Assembly: GCA_900291925.1 (NCBI GenBank) | Contig: UWYS01000003.1 | Coordinates: 372,001 to 436,000 of the forward strand | Reading direction: 5' to 3' | DNA: 64,000 nt | Source: Thecaphora thlaspeos | Taxonomy: Eukaryota; Basidiomycota; Ustilaginomycetes; Urocystidales; Glomosporiaceae | Shown: piece by piece, positions 10,087 to 22,429 of the stretch | How positions within the stretch are numbered: the stretch's first letter is position 1 | How the letters are laid out: every line of letters begins with the position of its first letter | Notes under the pieces: generated by a model | The model's input: only the letters and a program-made list of their open reading frames with translations | What the model was told of the DNA's origin: nothing | The model's database searches: none | Program-made: the position numbers and the translations under genes

Positions 10087-10470
10087 GGTGGCGTCAAAGA
10101 GAAGTGGTGGCGTATCACATGTCGGATCCCGCCCTCCTGCGTGCGGAGAAAGGGCAGTGAGGGTGGTGGTGTAGCATAGGGTCGTCGGACGGCAATGGAT
10201 GGTGGTGGTGAAGAGCCAAGGGCTTGCGTCGTCCGCTGCTCTTTTGGCCTGCCAGGTGGAGGGCGCGCCGAGAATGCGGGACTCGGGAGCTTTTCCCAGG
10301 TGCACGGTCCCTTCCTTCTTCGCGCCTTGCTGGTGGCTTTGACCCCATCTTTCTCTCTCTCGCGCGCCTCATACTCTTGCCACCACCACCTGCGCAGGCG
10401 CACCCCGCACCCTGCACCTCGCCGCCGCAGCACTCACACACACAACACCAACATCATCACCGAGCTCACC
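10087..10470. promoter_or_regulatory. Shared divergent promoter (G-patch gene / importin gene)
   Basis: The two start codons face away from each other across 384 bp, so both promoters must lie in or overlap this interval. It contains pyrimidine-rich and CACCACC/CACACA tracts near the importin start. No TATA box stands out. Confidence 0.45.
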
Positions 10471-13400
10471 ATGTCCGACGCCATCCAGGCAGTGGTACAG
10501 GCGCTCACGCTCGCCGTCTCGCGCGACCCAGCCCACCTCAGCCAGGCCAACCGGCAGCTCGAAGAGTGGGAAAAGGAACCCCGTTTCTGGCTCATCCTCC
10601 TCCAGATCGCCTTCAACCCCGACCTCGACAGCCCACACATCATCAGCCAGGATCAACGTCATCCCATACGCACCGTCGCCATCATCCGCTTCAAGAACGG
10701 CGTCGACAAGTTCTGGCGCTCGCGCGTCGTCACTCGCGTCACAATCACCATTCCAAAGGACGCAAAGGACCAGATTCGCTCCACCCTCTTTCAGTGTCTC
10801 CGCGAGCAGGACCGCACAATAGCGCTCCAGGCGGCCGTCTCCATCTCCAAGATCGCAAGGAACGACTACCCGCGCGACTGGCCAGACCTCTTTGCCAACC
10901 TCCAGCGCGCCATGGTCGAGGCGCACGCCGCCCTCGAGCAGCTCGGACCCGCACCGCCCGCCCCGGCGGCAGAGGAGCCCGAAAAGCAGAGCTACAGGCT
11001 CCTCAACACGACGATACTCATGCGAGCGGCAGACGTCTGCGCAAAGACGCTCAAGGAGCTCGACTCCGTCAAGATCCTGGCCGGCAAGATGAGGATGACA
11101 GAGGTGAGCCGGCATATCCAGCACTGGGCGCGCGCCCCCCTTAGACTGCTCCCGACCCTCCGCACTGAACACCTTGAACTTTGCCTCACCCTTTTTCACT
11201 CCTGCCTCTGACAGCTCTCGAAGGAGCTGCTCCCTAGCCTGCATCCGATCTTCCAGCAGTACTTTGCCGAGACCTTCTCGCTCTCCTCGGCCAACGACAT
11301 CGTTTCGCTCTCTTGGGCCTCGACGCCGCTGCGCACCGAGCAGGTCAGGACGAGTCACCTGCTCCTCAAGGCCATCTCGCGCCTAGCGACGGCCGACATG
11401 GGCATGATATCGCGCACCGCTTCGTCCGAGGGCGGCAACAGTGAGAACCGGGCGCTAGCCTTCTTCCGCTCGACGCCGCACGCGCTGCAGACGCTCAAGG
11501 ATACGCGACTCGCCTACCTCCGCCTCTTGCGCTCGCCCGAGGCCGGCCCAGCGCTGGATGCCAAGTCAGCGGGCTCGTTGCTCGCCGCGCTCACGCGCCA
11601 TCTGCACTCGTTTGGCAAGTTCTTCCTCTCTCTGATTCAGAAGGAAAAGGGCAAGGCCGCGCTCTGGGATGGCTGGACCGACGTTGTCGGATGGTACTGG
11701 GTTCAGGCCAAGGACGTGTCGCCCGACAGCCTGGCGGTGCCACGCGACAAGTACGCCGACCACTCCGCCCTGATCGACTACCCTCCCCGCTTTGTGGTGC
11801 AGGCGCTGGTTCTGCTCAAGAACTCGCTGCACGAGTGGAAGGGCAAGCCCGAGGCCGGCGTCTTCGGCACTGAGGCGTTTGCCATTGAGTCCACCGATGT
11901 CTTGGTTGGCAAGCTGATGAAGCTCAACGGCGACGATCTCGAGCGGTGGCAGGCCGACCCCGAGGACTGGAGCGTTGGCGAGGAGCAGGAGAATTACGAG
12001 CTCGACATCCGCCCGGCGGCAGAGCGGACGCTGATGATGATCGCACAGCACACGAAGCCGATCGGCGTCGTCGGCGAGCACCTCTGGAAGCACTTTGAGG
12101 CCACTGCCTCGCTCTCGCTCGACAGCCTTGACGATGTCCTGGCGCGTGACGCCGTCTACACCGCCGTGGGGCGGTGCCGGGACTACCTCTGTCGGGCGGG
12201 CGATGACGATGACGTTCCCGGCGCCAATCAGCTGATGGGGCGTGCCATCGCCGAGCGGCTGATACCCGAGGCCAAGCTCAACAGCTCCACTGGACCGCTG
12301 TGGGTCGTCATCCGTCGGCGGATCGCGTGGCTGCTGTGGGAGTGGTCGGAGCAGGTGCTGGTCCAGTCGAGGCCGGCCGTTTACGCGCTGCTGGTCGAGC
12401 TGCTGTCGGACGTGCCGGACCAGACCGATGTGGCGGTACGCCTCGCGTCGGCACGCTGCATTGCGGCGCTCGCCGATGCGCTCGAGTTTGACGCCGACGG
12501 CTTCATGCCATTTCTTTCGGATGCGCTGCAGAGCCTCGCGACGCTGGCCGCGGCCAGCGAGCTGCACCAGATGGAGAGCATCAAGACGTGCACTGATTCG
12601 CTCTCGGTCCTCATCGAGCGGATGGGTCCGCGCGTTGCGCCGCACTCGGACGCACTCGTCGACCTAGTTCCGGTGCTGTGGCAGCAGGACGATCCGGACT
12701 GCAAGGCCAGGCCGTCGGTCATCGTCTTCATCTCCAAGATCCTCCGCGCCATTGAGCTGCTCCCCGCCGAGGGCCAGACGGGCGCCCTGATGCAGAAGCT
12801 GCACTCGGTGGTGGCGCCGATCGTGCGCGACTCGCTCAGCCCGGCCGTCTCCCACCTGCTGGCCAAGGACGCGCTCTCGCTCCTCTACGTTCGCGCGCTC
12901 CACTCGACGGCGACGATGACGCCGCCGCTCTTCCACGTGCTCGAGCTGGCCAAGGAGCTGATCGCCCAGCCGGACTACTGCGTCGAGATATGCCGAGCGA
13001 TCGAGGAGGTCTCGATGCTGAGCCCGCTCGAGATGCTGCAGACGTACGGTCCGGACATCCTGGCGGCCTTCACCACGATCCTAGCCGATCCGAGCAGCCC
13101 GATGGTGCTGGCGCCAATCGCGGCGCTCGACACGCTGGTGCAGGCGCTGGCGGGCCTGCCCAACTGGGCAGAGATCCGCGAGACGTGGGTGCAGATGCTC
13201 GACTCGACGGGCATTCTTACGGCGCTCATTGGCTGCCTGCTCCACAGCAAGGAGTCGGCCAGTATTGCGACGCACTTTGTCAGCCTCCTGTCCCGCATCG
13301 CCTTCTACTCGCCCGGAGCGTCTTTCCTCCAGCTCGCGCGATCCTCGTCGAGACACATGGAGCAGACCTACCCGAACTCGACGATGCTGTGGCCGCCGTT

Positions 13401-14024
13401 GCTGTCTATCATTTGCCAGCGCTTCGAGAACATGGCCTCGGCGCGGAAGCGCAAGATGACGGCGTTGGGCCTCGCAGCCATCCTGGATGCCGCCGTCACC
13501 GAGCAGGGGATGCAGCCGGACAATGGTGACAGCAGGGAGATCTACGCAAAGGTGCCGGACATGATCGCCGTATGGTCCGAGGGCGTGGCGGCGATCAAAG
13601 AGAGCCGAACCAACGAGTGAGTCGCCGCCTTTCCCTCTTCCTTGTGCTCGTTGTGTGTGAGAGTCTGACACCTCTTCTCCGATTCCTCGCTTACCTCTCT
13701 CCATCTCTTGCACATTCGCACAGTTTCAGCAAATACACCCGTCCCACCTCGCCAATCGCGTCGATGGAGCTAGACGCCTTCTTCTTCGACTACGACGTCG
13801 GCGACAGCGGCGGAGGATGGCTGGAGGATACGTCGCCGGGCTCGGCTCGAGCGCACCACATTGCCGTATCCGATCGCGCACTGACGGTTTCGTTGGCGCG
13901 CTACCTGTCCGAGGTCCTCATTCGCGCCCAGACCCACGACCCAACGCGCTCCTTTGCCGCCGTTATGGCGACTATTGATCCGTTGGTGCTCGACATGTTC
14001 CAGGGCGATCTCGCTTCTGCTTAG
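10471..14024 (+). CDS. KAP120: Importin-beta family karyopherin, importin-11/Kap120 type
   Basis: Three exons (10471-11103, 11215-13616, 13724-14024) give about 1,111 residues. The N-terminus carries an importin-beta N-terminal (IBN) region (QANRQLEEWEKEPRFWLILLQI...HPIRTVAIIRFKNGVDKFW), followed by HEAT-like helices throughout, including 'AAVSISKIARNDYPRDWPDLF' typical of IPO11/Kap120. It would bind Ran-GTP and carry cargo into the nucleus; yeast Kap120 imports ribosome-biogenesis factors. The introns have gtgagc and gtgagt donors. The last acceptor is ambiguous: cag at 13723 or cag at 13729 both keep frame, changing the protein by two residues. The C-terminus is acidic (FFFDYDVGDSGGGW) and ends in a final helical repeat. 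Confidence 0.87.
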
Positions 14025-14298
14025 CTTGTGACGTGTCGACAAATAAGGAACGGTAGGTCTCATGTGGCGCTCTTGTCCACGAGAGAGGACCTAGCATGAG
14101 GATTAGGAACGGTTCTACCCGCGCTTTACGCGGCTTCATCGCCCGTCGCACAGAGACGCCAACGTCATCACCACAAAGGACAGACGGAGAGGAGAAAATT
14201 CAAGCACAGCTACGTTTGAAGCGTCTGCTGTTGCAACCGAAAACAAGACAATCACATCTACAATGCTGCATGGTAGCCTAATGCGCAGCCATGTCGTT

Positions 14299-16041
14299 CT
14301 AGAACCTCGTCGCGGGGGCCTTTTCGACGCTGCTGATGGGGACCTTGTGTCCGACGAGCTCGCGGATGTCCTTGACGGCGTACCTGATCATGGTAGGCCT
14401 CTCCAGACTGAGACCCCACCCGAGCACGTTGACGCCGTCAGGTAGACCCATAGGTCTGAGCATCTCTGGCCGGAACATGCCGCTGTTTCCAACCTCGACC
14501 CACTTCTTGAGGCCCTTGTGGTAGCTGAAGATCTCGAGCGAAGGTTCCGTGTACGGGTTGTAGGCCGGCTTGAAGCGGAGGTCGGTCACGCCCATCTTCT
14601 TGAAGAAGATCTCCATGAAGCCGATCAGATCGCCCAGTGTGATGTTGTAGTCGGCCACCACTCCCTCGACCTGGTGGAACTCGGCAAGGTGCGTCGCGTC
14701 GGTCGCCTCGTTGCGGAACACGCGGTCGATCGAGAAGAGCTTGGCGGGCTGGAAGCCGCCCGGCTGGTTGGCGATCTTGTAGAGCATCGCCGACGAGACG
14801 GCCGTGGTGTGGGTGCGCAGCACGAGGCGTTCTGTCACCTTGCGGTCGAACGGGTAGCGGTAGCCGAGCGAGCCGAAGCCGCCCTCCTGGTGCACCTGGG
14901 TGACGCGCTTGAGGTAGTCTTTCGGGATCTCCTCGGCGTAGGCCGGATCGCGGATGAAGAAGGTGTCCTGTACATCGCGCGCCGGGTGCTGCTGCGGCAC
15001 GAACAGCGAGTCAAAGCACCAGAAGCTCGACTCGACGAAACGGTTGGTCGGCATCTCGGTGAAGCCCATCTCGAAGAAGATGTGGCGGAACTCCTCGCGC
15101 ACCTTGAGCAGCGGATGTAGCGCGCCCGAGGTCGGGACGGCGCCCTCGGCGTCAAAGTTGTACTTCTTGAAAGGCGCCGTCTTCCACGAGCCGCTCTGGA
15201 GCATCTCGAAGCTGAGGTCCGTCTCGAGCTTCTGGATTGTCGTCGAGAACTGCGGGCCCTTGGCGATGGAAAAGTAGACGAGCTTCCGCGTCGCAACCAG
15301 CTTCCGCTTCCGCAGCTCGGCCAGCTTCTTGTCGTCGCCGCCGGCCACCGTCCCCGTCTTGAGGACCTCTTCGAGCTGCGCCTGGATCTCATCGCGCAGC
15401 TCGTCGTCCTTCTTGCCCAGCGTCAGCTCGGTCCTGCCAAAGGTGCCGTCGGGAAGCTTTTTTGCCCACTTGTTGCGGAAGGCGCTCGACTGGCCATCGC
15501 GCAGCACGTCGGCGCCAAGCAGCTCCTTGAGGTCGGCCATCGACTTGCCGACCCCCTCCTGGTCTGGAAGCGCCTTGACCAGCCGGATCTCGGGCGAGCC
15601 CTGTGCGATGAGCGCGAAGCCGTTGGGGAGCGGGCTGGATGTCTGCTCCTCGAGCTTCTCGGAAGTGACCATCTGGTTGGGCGTGGAAGGCAAAGGGAAA
15701 CGGGCGGGGTCGATGCAGTCAGATCAGCATTCGGAGCAGCGATGGTCGGCAACTCTGATGCAAGTCGCGGCGGCGGAGTCGAATCGTTCTCTGCCACCCA
15801 CCTCCTTGCTGAGCAGGCTCTTGAGGACGTCGGAGAGGGCGAGCTGCCACCTAGCGCGCTCCTTGAAGATGGCCTCGTTGGCCTCGGAGCGCTTTACGGG
15901 GTCCTGCTGTGCGGTAGCGTCGGCGGTAATCTGAACGTCGGGAGCGACGAGCCTGGAGTCGTCGATCTTGCCCGCTGCATCAAGGAGAGCGAGCAGCGCC
16001 TCAGGCGTGGGCTCGTGCGACAATCTTTGCGGTGCCGCCAT
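14299..16041 (-). CDS. FRS2: Cytosolic phenylalanyl-tRNA synthetase, alpha subunit
   Basis: Two exons (15802-16041, 14299-15672; intron in phase 0) give 537 residues, close to yeast Frs2 (503). The protein charges tRNA-Phe as an alpha2-beta2 enzyme. The N-terminal part, including 'RLVKALPDQEGVGKSMADLK', is the tRNA-binding winged-helix region. The catalytic class II core shows 'HPLLKVREEFRHIFFEMGF' (motif 1 region), 'DTFFIRDP', 'IDRVFRNEATDATHLAEFHQ' (motif 2) and 'GMFRPEMLRPMGLPDGV..GWGLSLERPTMI' (motif 3 with the ATP-binding Arg). The first exon starts MAAPQRLSHEPTPEALL. The intron uses gtgggt and accag. Confidence 0.93.
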
Positions 16042-16885
16042 GTCGGTCTGTGGCGGGGCGGTAGCGATGCGTGATGTGGAGCTGCTGAGGGCCAGTGTCG
16101 TGGTTGTCGCTAGAGGATGTAGGTCGGTGCTGCTGCTGCTGGTGAGCTGAAACTGTAGGTTAGGTGTGGTATCGTGATCGGGGTCGGCGGTGGCGGTGGC
16201 AGGTGGGGAAGGCGTGAGAGGCGTGAGAGCGCCGTTGTGGGTGAGTGGAAGAGTGTGCACTTTCAAGTTGGAATAAGAAATGAGTGTGGCTTTTGCTCCT
16301 GTCCGCCCGCCTTGCTCTTTTCCGATCCATCACGTGCAGTCACACCGTCGGGGCCGAAACTCCATCCTGGCGTCGCCATGAAGACGCTCCCCGGGCCTCG
16401 ATAAAGATTATCATCAGCACTACACTCTGACTGCCTGGTGGCGCAGGCCTCTCGTCTCTCGTCTCTCGTCTCTCCCCTCTCCCTTCTCGCCCTTCTTTTG
16501 CTTTTTGTACAACGGCGCAGAGACACAACCTTGCCCGCCATCCTTCTCCGTGCTTCCGTGGCCAAGCTCAAGGCGCCGCAGCTGCGCCTCTGTTGCGCAA
16601 CGGAAGGCGCACAAAGGAGCGGCGTCAGCCGTCCCATCCCCTCTTCCGCCTGTTTTGACCGCCTTCTTCCTAGCCCCAGGACTCCCTGGCCAAACAAGCA
16701 AAACGGGGCCGGGAGAGGCTCAGAGGCATGTTCCATCACCTCTTTCTTCTCTTTGTCTCGGTCTATCGATATCTCTCTTCCGGCCTACTCTTCCCCGACT
16801 GCGGTCTCTTCGTCCCCTTTCATCCTGAAAGCCCTCTCGCGAACCAGCACCTTTGTGGAAAGCGTTGAGAAAGGCTCCCGACACA

Positions 16886-19258
16886 ATGTACGCACCACTT
16901 TCGCCTCAGCCACCGGCCCCAACGCCTCCACCCTTGCCCCTTCTGTCAGCGTTGAAGCGACGAGCACCCTGCGAGAACTGCACTCCGCAAGTGGTCCAGA
17001 CGTGGATCCCAATCGACATCACCACCTCTTCGTGCAGCACATCGACCACCGCTTCCTGGTGGACTCCAGAGTCAACGCCGGCGCAGCCCATTACAGCAAC
17101 AGTCTCGGCGATGACGACCATCGCAGACACGATCGAGGCACCGACCGAGACGCAGACAGTCACGTTTACCGTTCAGGTAACTGAGAGCGCCACTTGTTGC
17201 GTACGCAGCGGCAGATGGCCCGACGGCCGACCGCAGCAGCATCAAGCGGCTTGGCATGTCTCACTGCCTGAGCAGGTTGGAGCAGACGCGTCGTATGAAG
17301 CAGACGAGGCCCCCCGAGGTGAGCGCAAGAGAAGCGACGATGGCCTGCCCGGGGGCGTCGAGATCCTGCGCTTCGACAAGAGGGACCAGCTGTTTCGCAA
17401 TGCCGACCTTTTGTACAAGAGGTGGGACGACGATGCGGCCGAAACCCTCACCGTCACTGCGACTCAGATCGTGACCAGCACATCTATCCAGTGGACGTCA
17501 TCGATGCCCACTGCAGGTCCGACTTCACCCCATGGCAGCTCGTGCTCTTCCGGACACTGGTGCGCGTCAGGCAAGGAAGGTCTCGCCAGCTCGCTGGATC
17601 GGCTCTGCGGATGCGTCGTCGCCTGGGTCACGGTCATCTACGGCGCTGTCCCCAACCGGTCTGACGATCTGGCAGCGTGAGCATAAGGGTCCCTATGACG
17701 GCAAAATGGACGGCGACATCGACTGACGAATGAACGCAACCTCCATCCTCTTGCGCTCTGAATTGCTCAGCTCGGTCGTCACCTTCTTCCTCTGGACGCT
17801 CTTCTTCGTCGTCGGCCTGCTGAGGATCTTTGCATGTCGCCACAAGCTAGCCGTCCTGGTCAATCTGATCCCCGTAGTCATCTTCAGCGGCGGCATGACA
17901 GGTTACTCTGCGACAAGGTGAGTCGATTTGAACCGTACGACGACAGACAAACAGCGGCAGGGCATCGCTGACTTCCTCCTGCGGCATGGCGCACTTATTG
18001 CAGAGCCTGGACGTCCGACAACGTCGCGACGACCACACACATCGTGGCTTCACACGTCACGCTAATGTGCCTCCCGCTCTTCCTGGTCGAAGCGACGCTG
18101 CAGCTCTTCGGTCTCCTATCCAAGCGCGCAGAACAGGGACGCTGGATCCTCTACGTCAGCTACGTCTTGCGACTCTGCAACGTGGTCTTCTTCTTCCTCT
18201 ACATCATCGCCGCTTGCATACTGCAGAACTGTGAGTCTAGCCGACACGCATTCAGCTCTTCATGAACAAGGATGGGGATGCTGACATTGATGCCGTTTGA
18301 AATCTCGAGACAGTCCTCGATAGCTGGATGGCGAGGGGTGACAATTGCGACTCGAACTTGTCGCGCAACCTCTCCCTCCTTCCGCTCGTCGCAGATTGGC
18401 TGATGCTTTGTTGCCTGGTCTCGGTGGCTGTGCTGTGAGTACTCAAGACGTGCCGACCGAACCGTCGCGGCCGAGACGACATGCTCATCTTGTTACGTTC
18501 CGTCTTCCTCTTCCCCCTTTGCTCTCGCGCAGGACGGTAGTGATTCGCCTTCGCCACTGTCTAGCGATGACCGTCGTCGTCCATGTGCTGCTGACGATCT
18601 TCTTCCTCACTCTTCACTTCCTCTGGCGCATCCTTCGAGATTGGGCCGCTCAAGATGTGTGGAACGAGGGATGGCAAAAGTGGCAGCCTGCGAGCTTCGA
18701 CGCGAGGCCGTCGAAGCATGGTCCTTCCAGCGCCGTCGGTCAGTGCTGGGCCGTGCTGCCGACCGGTAGACCGGACTGGACTGTTTTGACGAAGGCGAAG
18801 ACAGGTCCCGAATCGGCCGTCCAGTTCTACATGCTTGGCATCTCGCCGTTGACGTAAGTGTCCATCCTCCTCTTTTCGAGACATGCCCAACGCTGTGTCG
18901 AACACAAGCTGAACTGCGTATCTCTTCACACCGCAGTATGGCACTTTGCCTCCTCTATATGGTCAACCTAGCCGTCTACATTTCGGCCACCCCGGGTGCC
19001 TTGCCACCCCGACCTGATCCAAGCGCGCGCTACAGGATGGCCTACAACAAGCAGACGAACCGCGTGGAAATGGTCAAAGTCGAAGACCAGGGCAAAGGTA
19101 GCACCTCTGCTGCTGCTGCTGCGGCTGTGGACGCTGAAGGGAAGCCCTACTACCGTCTGGTGAGGAGCAGTACGGGCAAGTGGCGATTCAAGGAGGCGAA
19201 AAGCGCGTCGGACAGCGCCGTAGAGAAGGTGAAAGCATTCGTGTTTGGTTGGCAGTAG
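16886..19258 (+). CDS. Orphan seven-transmembrane protein with S/T-rich N-terminus
   Basis: Multi-exon gene. The well-supported exons are 17771-17917, 18004-18230, 18314-18434, 18533-18853 and 18937-19258; their frames join cleanly and use gtgagt/gtaagt donors. They encode seven hydrophobic segments, e.g. SVVTFFLWTLFFVVGLL, LYVSYVLRLCNVVFFFLY and MALCLLYMVNLAVYISA, then a basic, Ala/Lys-rich cytosolic-looking tail ending VEKVKAFVFGWQ. The N-terminal part (16886 to about 17677) is less certain. It reads as an S/T-rich, probably extracellular region (CENCTPQVVQTWIPIDITTS, TETQTVTFTVQ) and may contain an extra intron at about 17177-17275. I do not recognise the family. A sensor or receptor-like role would only be a guess from topology. 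Confidence 0.65.
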
Positions 19259-20346
19259 ACCGGCTGCTGGAGGGATAGAGAGTGACGCTGATCAAGCTGG
19301 CGTGGCGATCAAGTGTCGTCGACTCTGTGTATGCTCGTGTCCTCGCTCCGACCGTTTTGAAATCCGGTGCGAAGTGGTGAGAGGGCTGATGTGGTGGGAA
19401 GGTCAAGGCGATGTGTCAAGATAGAATCCGTCATACAACGGCATGATGTTGAGGGCAAGACCGACATTCATCTTGTCACCACACCACCATTTCCTCGCCA
19501 TTCATACAGTATCCCCCCTTGAATCGTCGTTCAGATGCCACGACCCCTCTCACTCTTCCTTCCCTTCGGGTCTCGTCTGCTACACATCTCTCTACCTCGT
19601 CTCATACACACCTCTACCCCTCTCTCGACACATTCCGACCCACTCCACGCCATGTTTACAGCACAACGTGACCTTCTTTCTCAACCTGACCTACCTGATC
19701 AGGAACAGCACACCACCGACACATCTGAATCCAACGCGAGTGAGGTGGAGAAGATGTCAAAGAGATGGATTCAAATTCATGCTGATCTCGGTAGGAACGA
19801 GGGGTGGGTTGAAATGGGTGGGAAGAATTCAAACGAGGACACGGAGGATATGAAGAGATGGAGTGAGGTGAATAGATGTTGGTTGGATGGACAGCAAGCG
19901 GTGAGGCAGTCGTAGAACCGAGAGGGTCTGATCGGCCCCTATGTCGAGGCCTTCCTTGCCTTGAGGTCTTGTGCGCTCGCGCAGGTAAAGGCGAAGGATG
20001 TCCATTCCGTGCATCGACGTCGATCTCCCAGAGGATACGGGACCATCAACGGACAGAGATATCTCACGACCTCGACGCATGCCGTCGTTCATCGTTCAGC
20101 ACAATTCAACTCGACACGCGACCCTAGACTACTCAGAGACAGGCAGCAAGGCTGTCGCTTCTCCAACGACAATCGCTCCACCACAAGAAGCGTCGCGGCC
20201 ACTCAGTCGAGTCGCCAACACCGTCTGCCATCAGACGGCGACGGTGGAAGCCGGTTGGGTTTGACAGGGACTCTGCATGGTGTTACGAGCGTACACCCGG
20301 ATGCAAGATCCACAAACAGAAGATGACAAGGGCCATTGTACGACTT
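19259..20346. other. Intergenic stretch between convergent genes
   Basis: 3' flanks of the seven-helix gene (plus) and the CBS-TAF10 gene (minus). It includes pyrimidine-rich DNA near 19480-19640. Open frames at 19443-19915 (plus) and 19829-20092 (minus) have no recognisable content. Confidence 0.45.
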
Positions 20347-21626
20347 TCAGCGGTAGTACTCGGCCCTCCTCGCGTTGATGCCGTACTCTCCCAGCGCAGC
20401 GCTCAAGTCGTCCATCGTCAGGACGGTACGCGATCGGTCCTGAGTCGAAAGCAGGGAGCGAGTGGAAGTGTCAACGTCATCGTTCAGCAGCAGCAGCAGC
20501 AGCAGCAGCAGACGAAACAGGCTGTGCAGAGGTTAGGAAAGTGCGGCTGACTCACCTTGGCACTAGCCGCTCCCGATGCGGCGGTCCCTGCTGCACCGGC
20601 AGCTCCCGGCGCTTGCGCTCGCGGCCTGCCTCCAGGGCCGGCGTTTGTGCGGATCCTGGCATATTGGAAGGCGTCGGCGGCAATGTCGCTGACGAACTTT
20701 TCCGCCGCTAGCGATAGAAGCCTCTTTCTGCGAGGTTGCAAGAGGGCAGGCGAGCTTGTCAGCGGCAAGGATCGAACGGAATGAAGCAGTGGTGTGGTGA
20801 ATGTGGGTGGATCAGCGGCAACAACTCACAGTCTGACGTCGTGGCACTCAAAGCCGACCTTCTCGAGGTAGTGGTCGGTCACCTCGTCGGGTATCAGGGG
20901 GGTGTAGCCATCGAGCATGCGCAGAAACTCGGCCAGCGTCCTGTCCTTCCTCGCCTCCTCTTCTCTCCTCGTCATGGTGTGGTGCGGATGCTGCTGCGCT
21001 ACGGATGCGCCGGGCGCCTGCACGCTGGCTCCTGCGACGTCCTCGGCTGCTGCCTGACCGGAATCGGGCATCTTGTCGTTGGTCGGCGTAGCTGCTCCGG
21101 ACCGTGTCTGGTCGAGACCGCGTCGCGATACGTACTTGGAGAGGTCCTCCTGCGTCGCCACGCCGAGGACGAAGGCCCTTCCCGGGTCCGTGATAAAGGC
21201 AAAGGGATGCTTCTGAAGGAAGACTTGGAGCTCGGCCAAGCCCGTATCGGGCGTGATGACGGTGTAGGTGCCGCCGTCTGAACCTCTACCGCTGGTGGTG
21301 AAGCGGTTCATGACCTTGCCGACGGGCTCTGACCCTTGGCCGTTCTGGACGTGCGACTGGAGGCTGGCGAGCTCGACATAACCGAGCAGCTTTCGGTCGC
21401 GGTCGCTGACGAGCGGGATCTGGCTGTAGTCGTGGTCGAGGGCGGTGCGGAGGGCGTTGGCGATGCTGGTGGAGCGGGGGAGCGAGATGGCGGGCGGGAC
21501 CTGGAGGTCCTCGACGGTAGCGCCGCGGTACTTTTCCAACAGGCCGGGCGAAGGCGAGGGCCCGGGTGCCACTGGGACGGATTGTGGGCCGGTGATGGGT
21601 GCGGTGATGGGTGTTGGTGTGGTCAT
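20347..21626 (-). CDS. TAF10: CBS-pair / TAF10 fusion protein (TFIID and SAGA subunit)
   Basis: Three exons (20830-21626, 20556-20727, 20347-20439) give 353 residues. Residues ~28-160 form a CBS-domain pair of the small fungal CBS protein type (KYRGATVEDLQVPPAISLP ... VITPDTGLAELQVFLQKH ... FVLGVATQEDLSKYVSRR). After a ~65-residue linker the same uninterrupted exon enters TAF10: TLAEFLRMLDGYTPLIPDEV and HYLEKVGFECHDVRL; exon 2 gives RLLSLAAEKFVSDIAADA and exon 3 VLTMDDLSAALGEYGINARR. This is the complete TAF10 histone fold, which pairs with TAF3/TAF8 in TFIID and SPT7 in SAGA. No stop or clear intron separates the halves. Two overlapping transcripts remain possible, with an internal Met at the start of the linker (MPDSGQAAAEDV). 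The second intron contains (CTG)9 on the sense strand. Confidence 0.82.
20485..20511. repeat. (CAG)9 microsatellite inside TAF10 intron 2
   Basis: Nine perfect CAG units on the plus strand (CTG on the sense strand of the gene), wholly within the intron between exons 2 and 3. Confidence 0.92.
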
Positions 21627-21801
21627 GGCGTGCTTGCTTGCGTATGCGGAAGTGGGTGGTGATGGACGTTGGTGAGGGTAGAGTTGGGTGAGCGCTGGAG
21701 AGGTGGTCAAAGTGTCGGAACACGGTCTGGGTGATCGACCTTCGCATGGCGTCACGTGTCGGACCCGGCGGGAGGCATATGTGGTACTGTGCACTGTACT
21801 A

Positions 21802-21884
21802 ACGCATTTCCCTAGGAATCCGGCCGAAAAAAAAACAGACTTTCTACCACCCTCACTACCACCATCATTGCCATTGTCGTCAAT
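21802..21884 (+). repeat. Left terminal inverted repeat of the transposon
   Basis: Matches the complement of 23581-23662 over roughly 80 bp, including the shared TTTCCCTAGGAAT block, an A-tract, and TCTACCACC...CACTACCACC-like sequence ending CCATTGTC. The A-tract is shorter (9) than in the right copy (about 22). Confidence 0.82.
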
Positions 21885-22429
21885 GGCTCTATTGTGTACT
21901 AAGCACTGGACAAGCAATGCAATCCATTTTGACACTTGCTGCATACATTGGGCCATCAGAAATGCTCAGCCAGTCCACCACAGCCACTGTACAGGTCACT
22001 GAATTGGAGCCAGGGGTTGTGCAAGCTTGGTCTGGCCAAAGCAGGATTGAGAGCAAGCTGAGGCAGTGGCGGCAAGCTTGACAGGCTCAGCAGGTACTGG
22101 AGGTGATGGTTGGGCAACATTGACAGCCTTCTTCTTGCCCACTGCCCTGCTCAACTTCTTCTTGGTGGTCTTCTATGCACCACACTTGGCCTTGGTGGCA
22201 TCCTTTGCTTGCTGGGCCCTTTGTCTCTCTTCCTCCTCATCTGCAGTGATGTGCTCAGTAGTCAGGTGCTTGCCTGTGGCTCTGTTGATCATGGTGTCCT
22301 TCAAAATGTAGTGCTAGTTGTCTGGCTCAAACATTATCTTGAGGGGAGATGCCATGCATTGCTTGTGCTTGTCTTGCAGCTTGCAGCTGTAGTGCCAGGC
22401 CTCAGCCACCTTCTGCAGCTTGTGGCCCA

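Noticed and set aside
10087..10305. N-terminal extension of the G-patch protein to the first Met of its frame
   Set aside because: Would occupy over half of the 384-bp divergent promoter; the Met at 10086 is a more reasonable start.
21627..21956. Upstream Met of the CBS-TAF10 frame
   Set aside because: It reaches into the left inverted repeat of the transposon; the Met at 21626 (MTTPTPITAP) is directly before the conserved CBS region.
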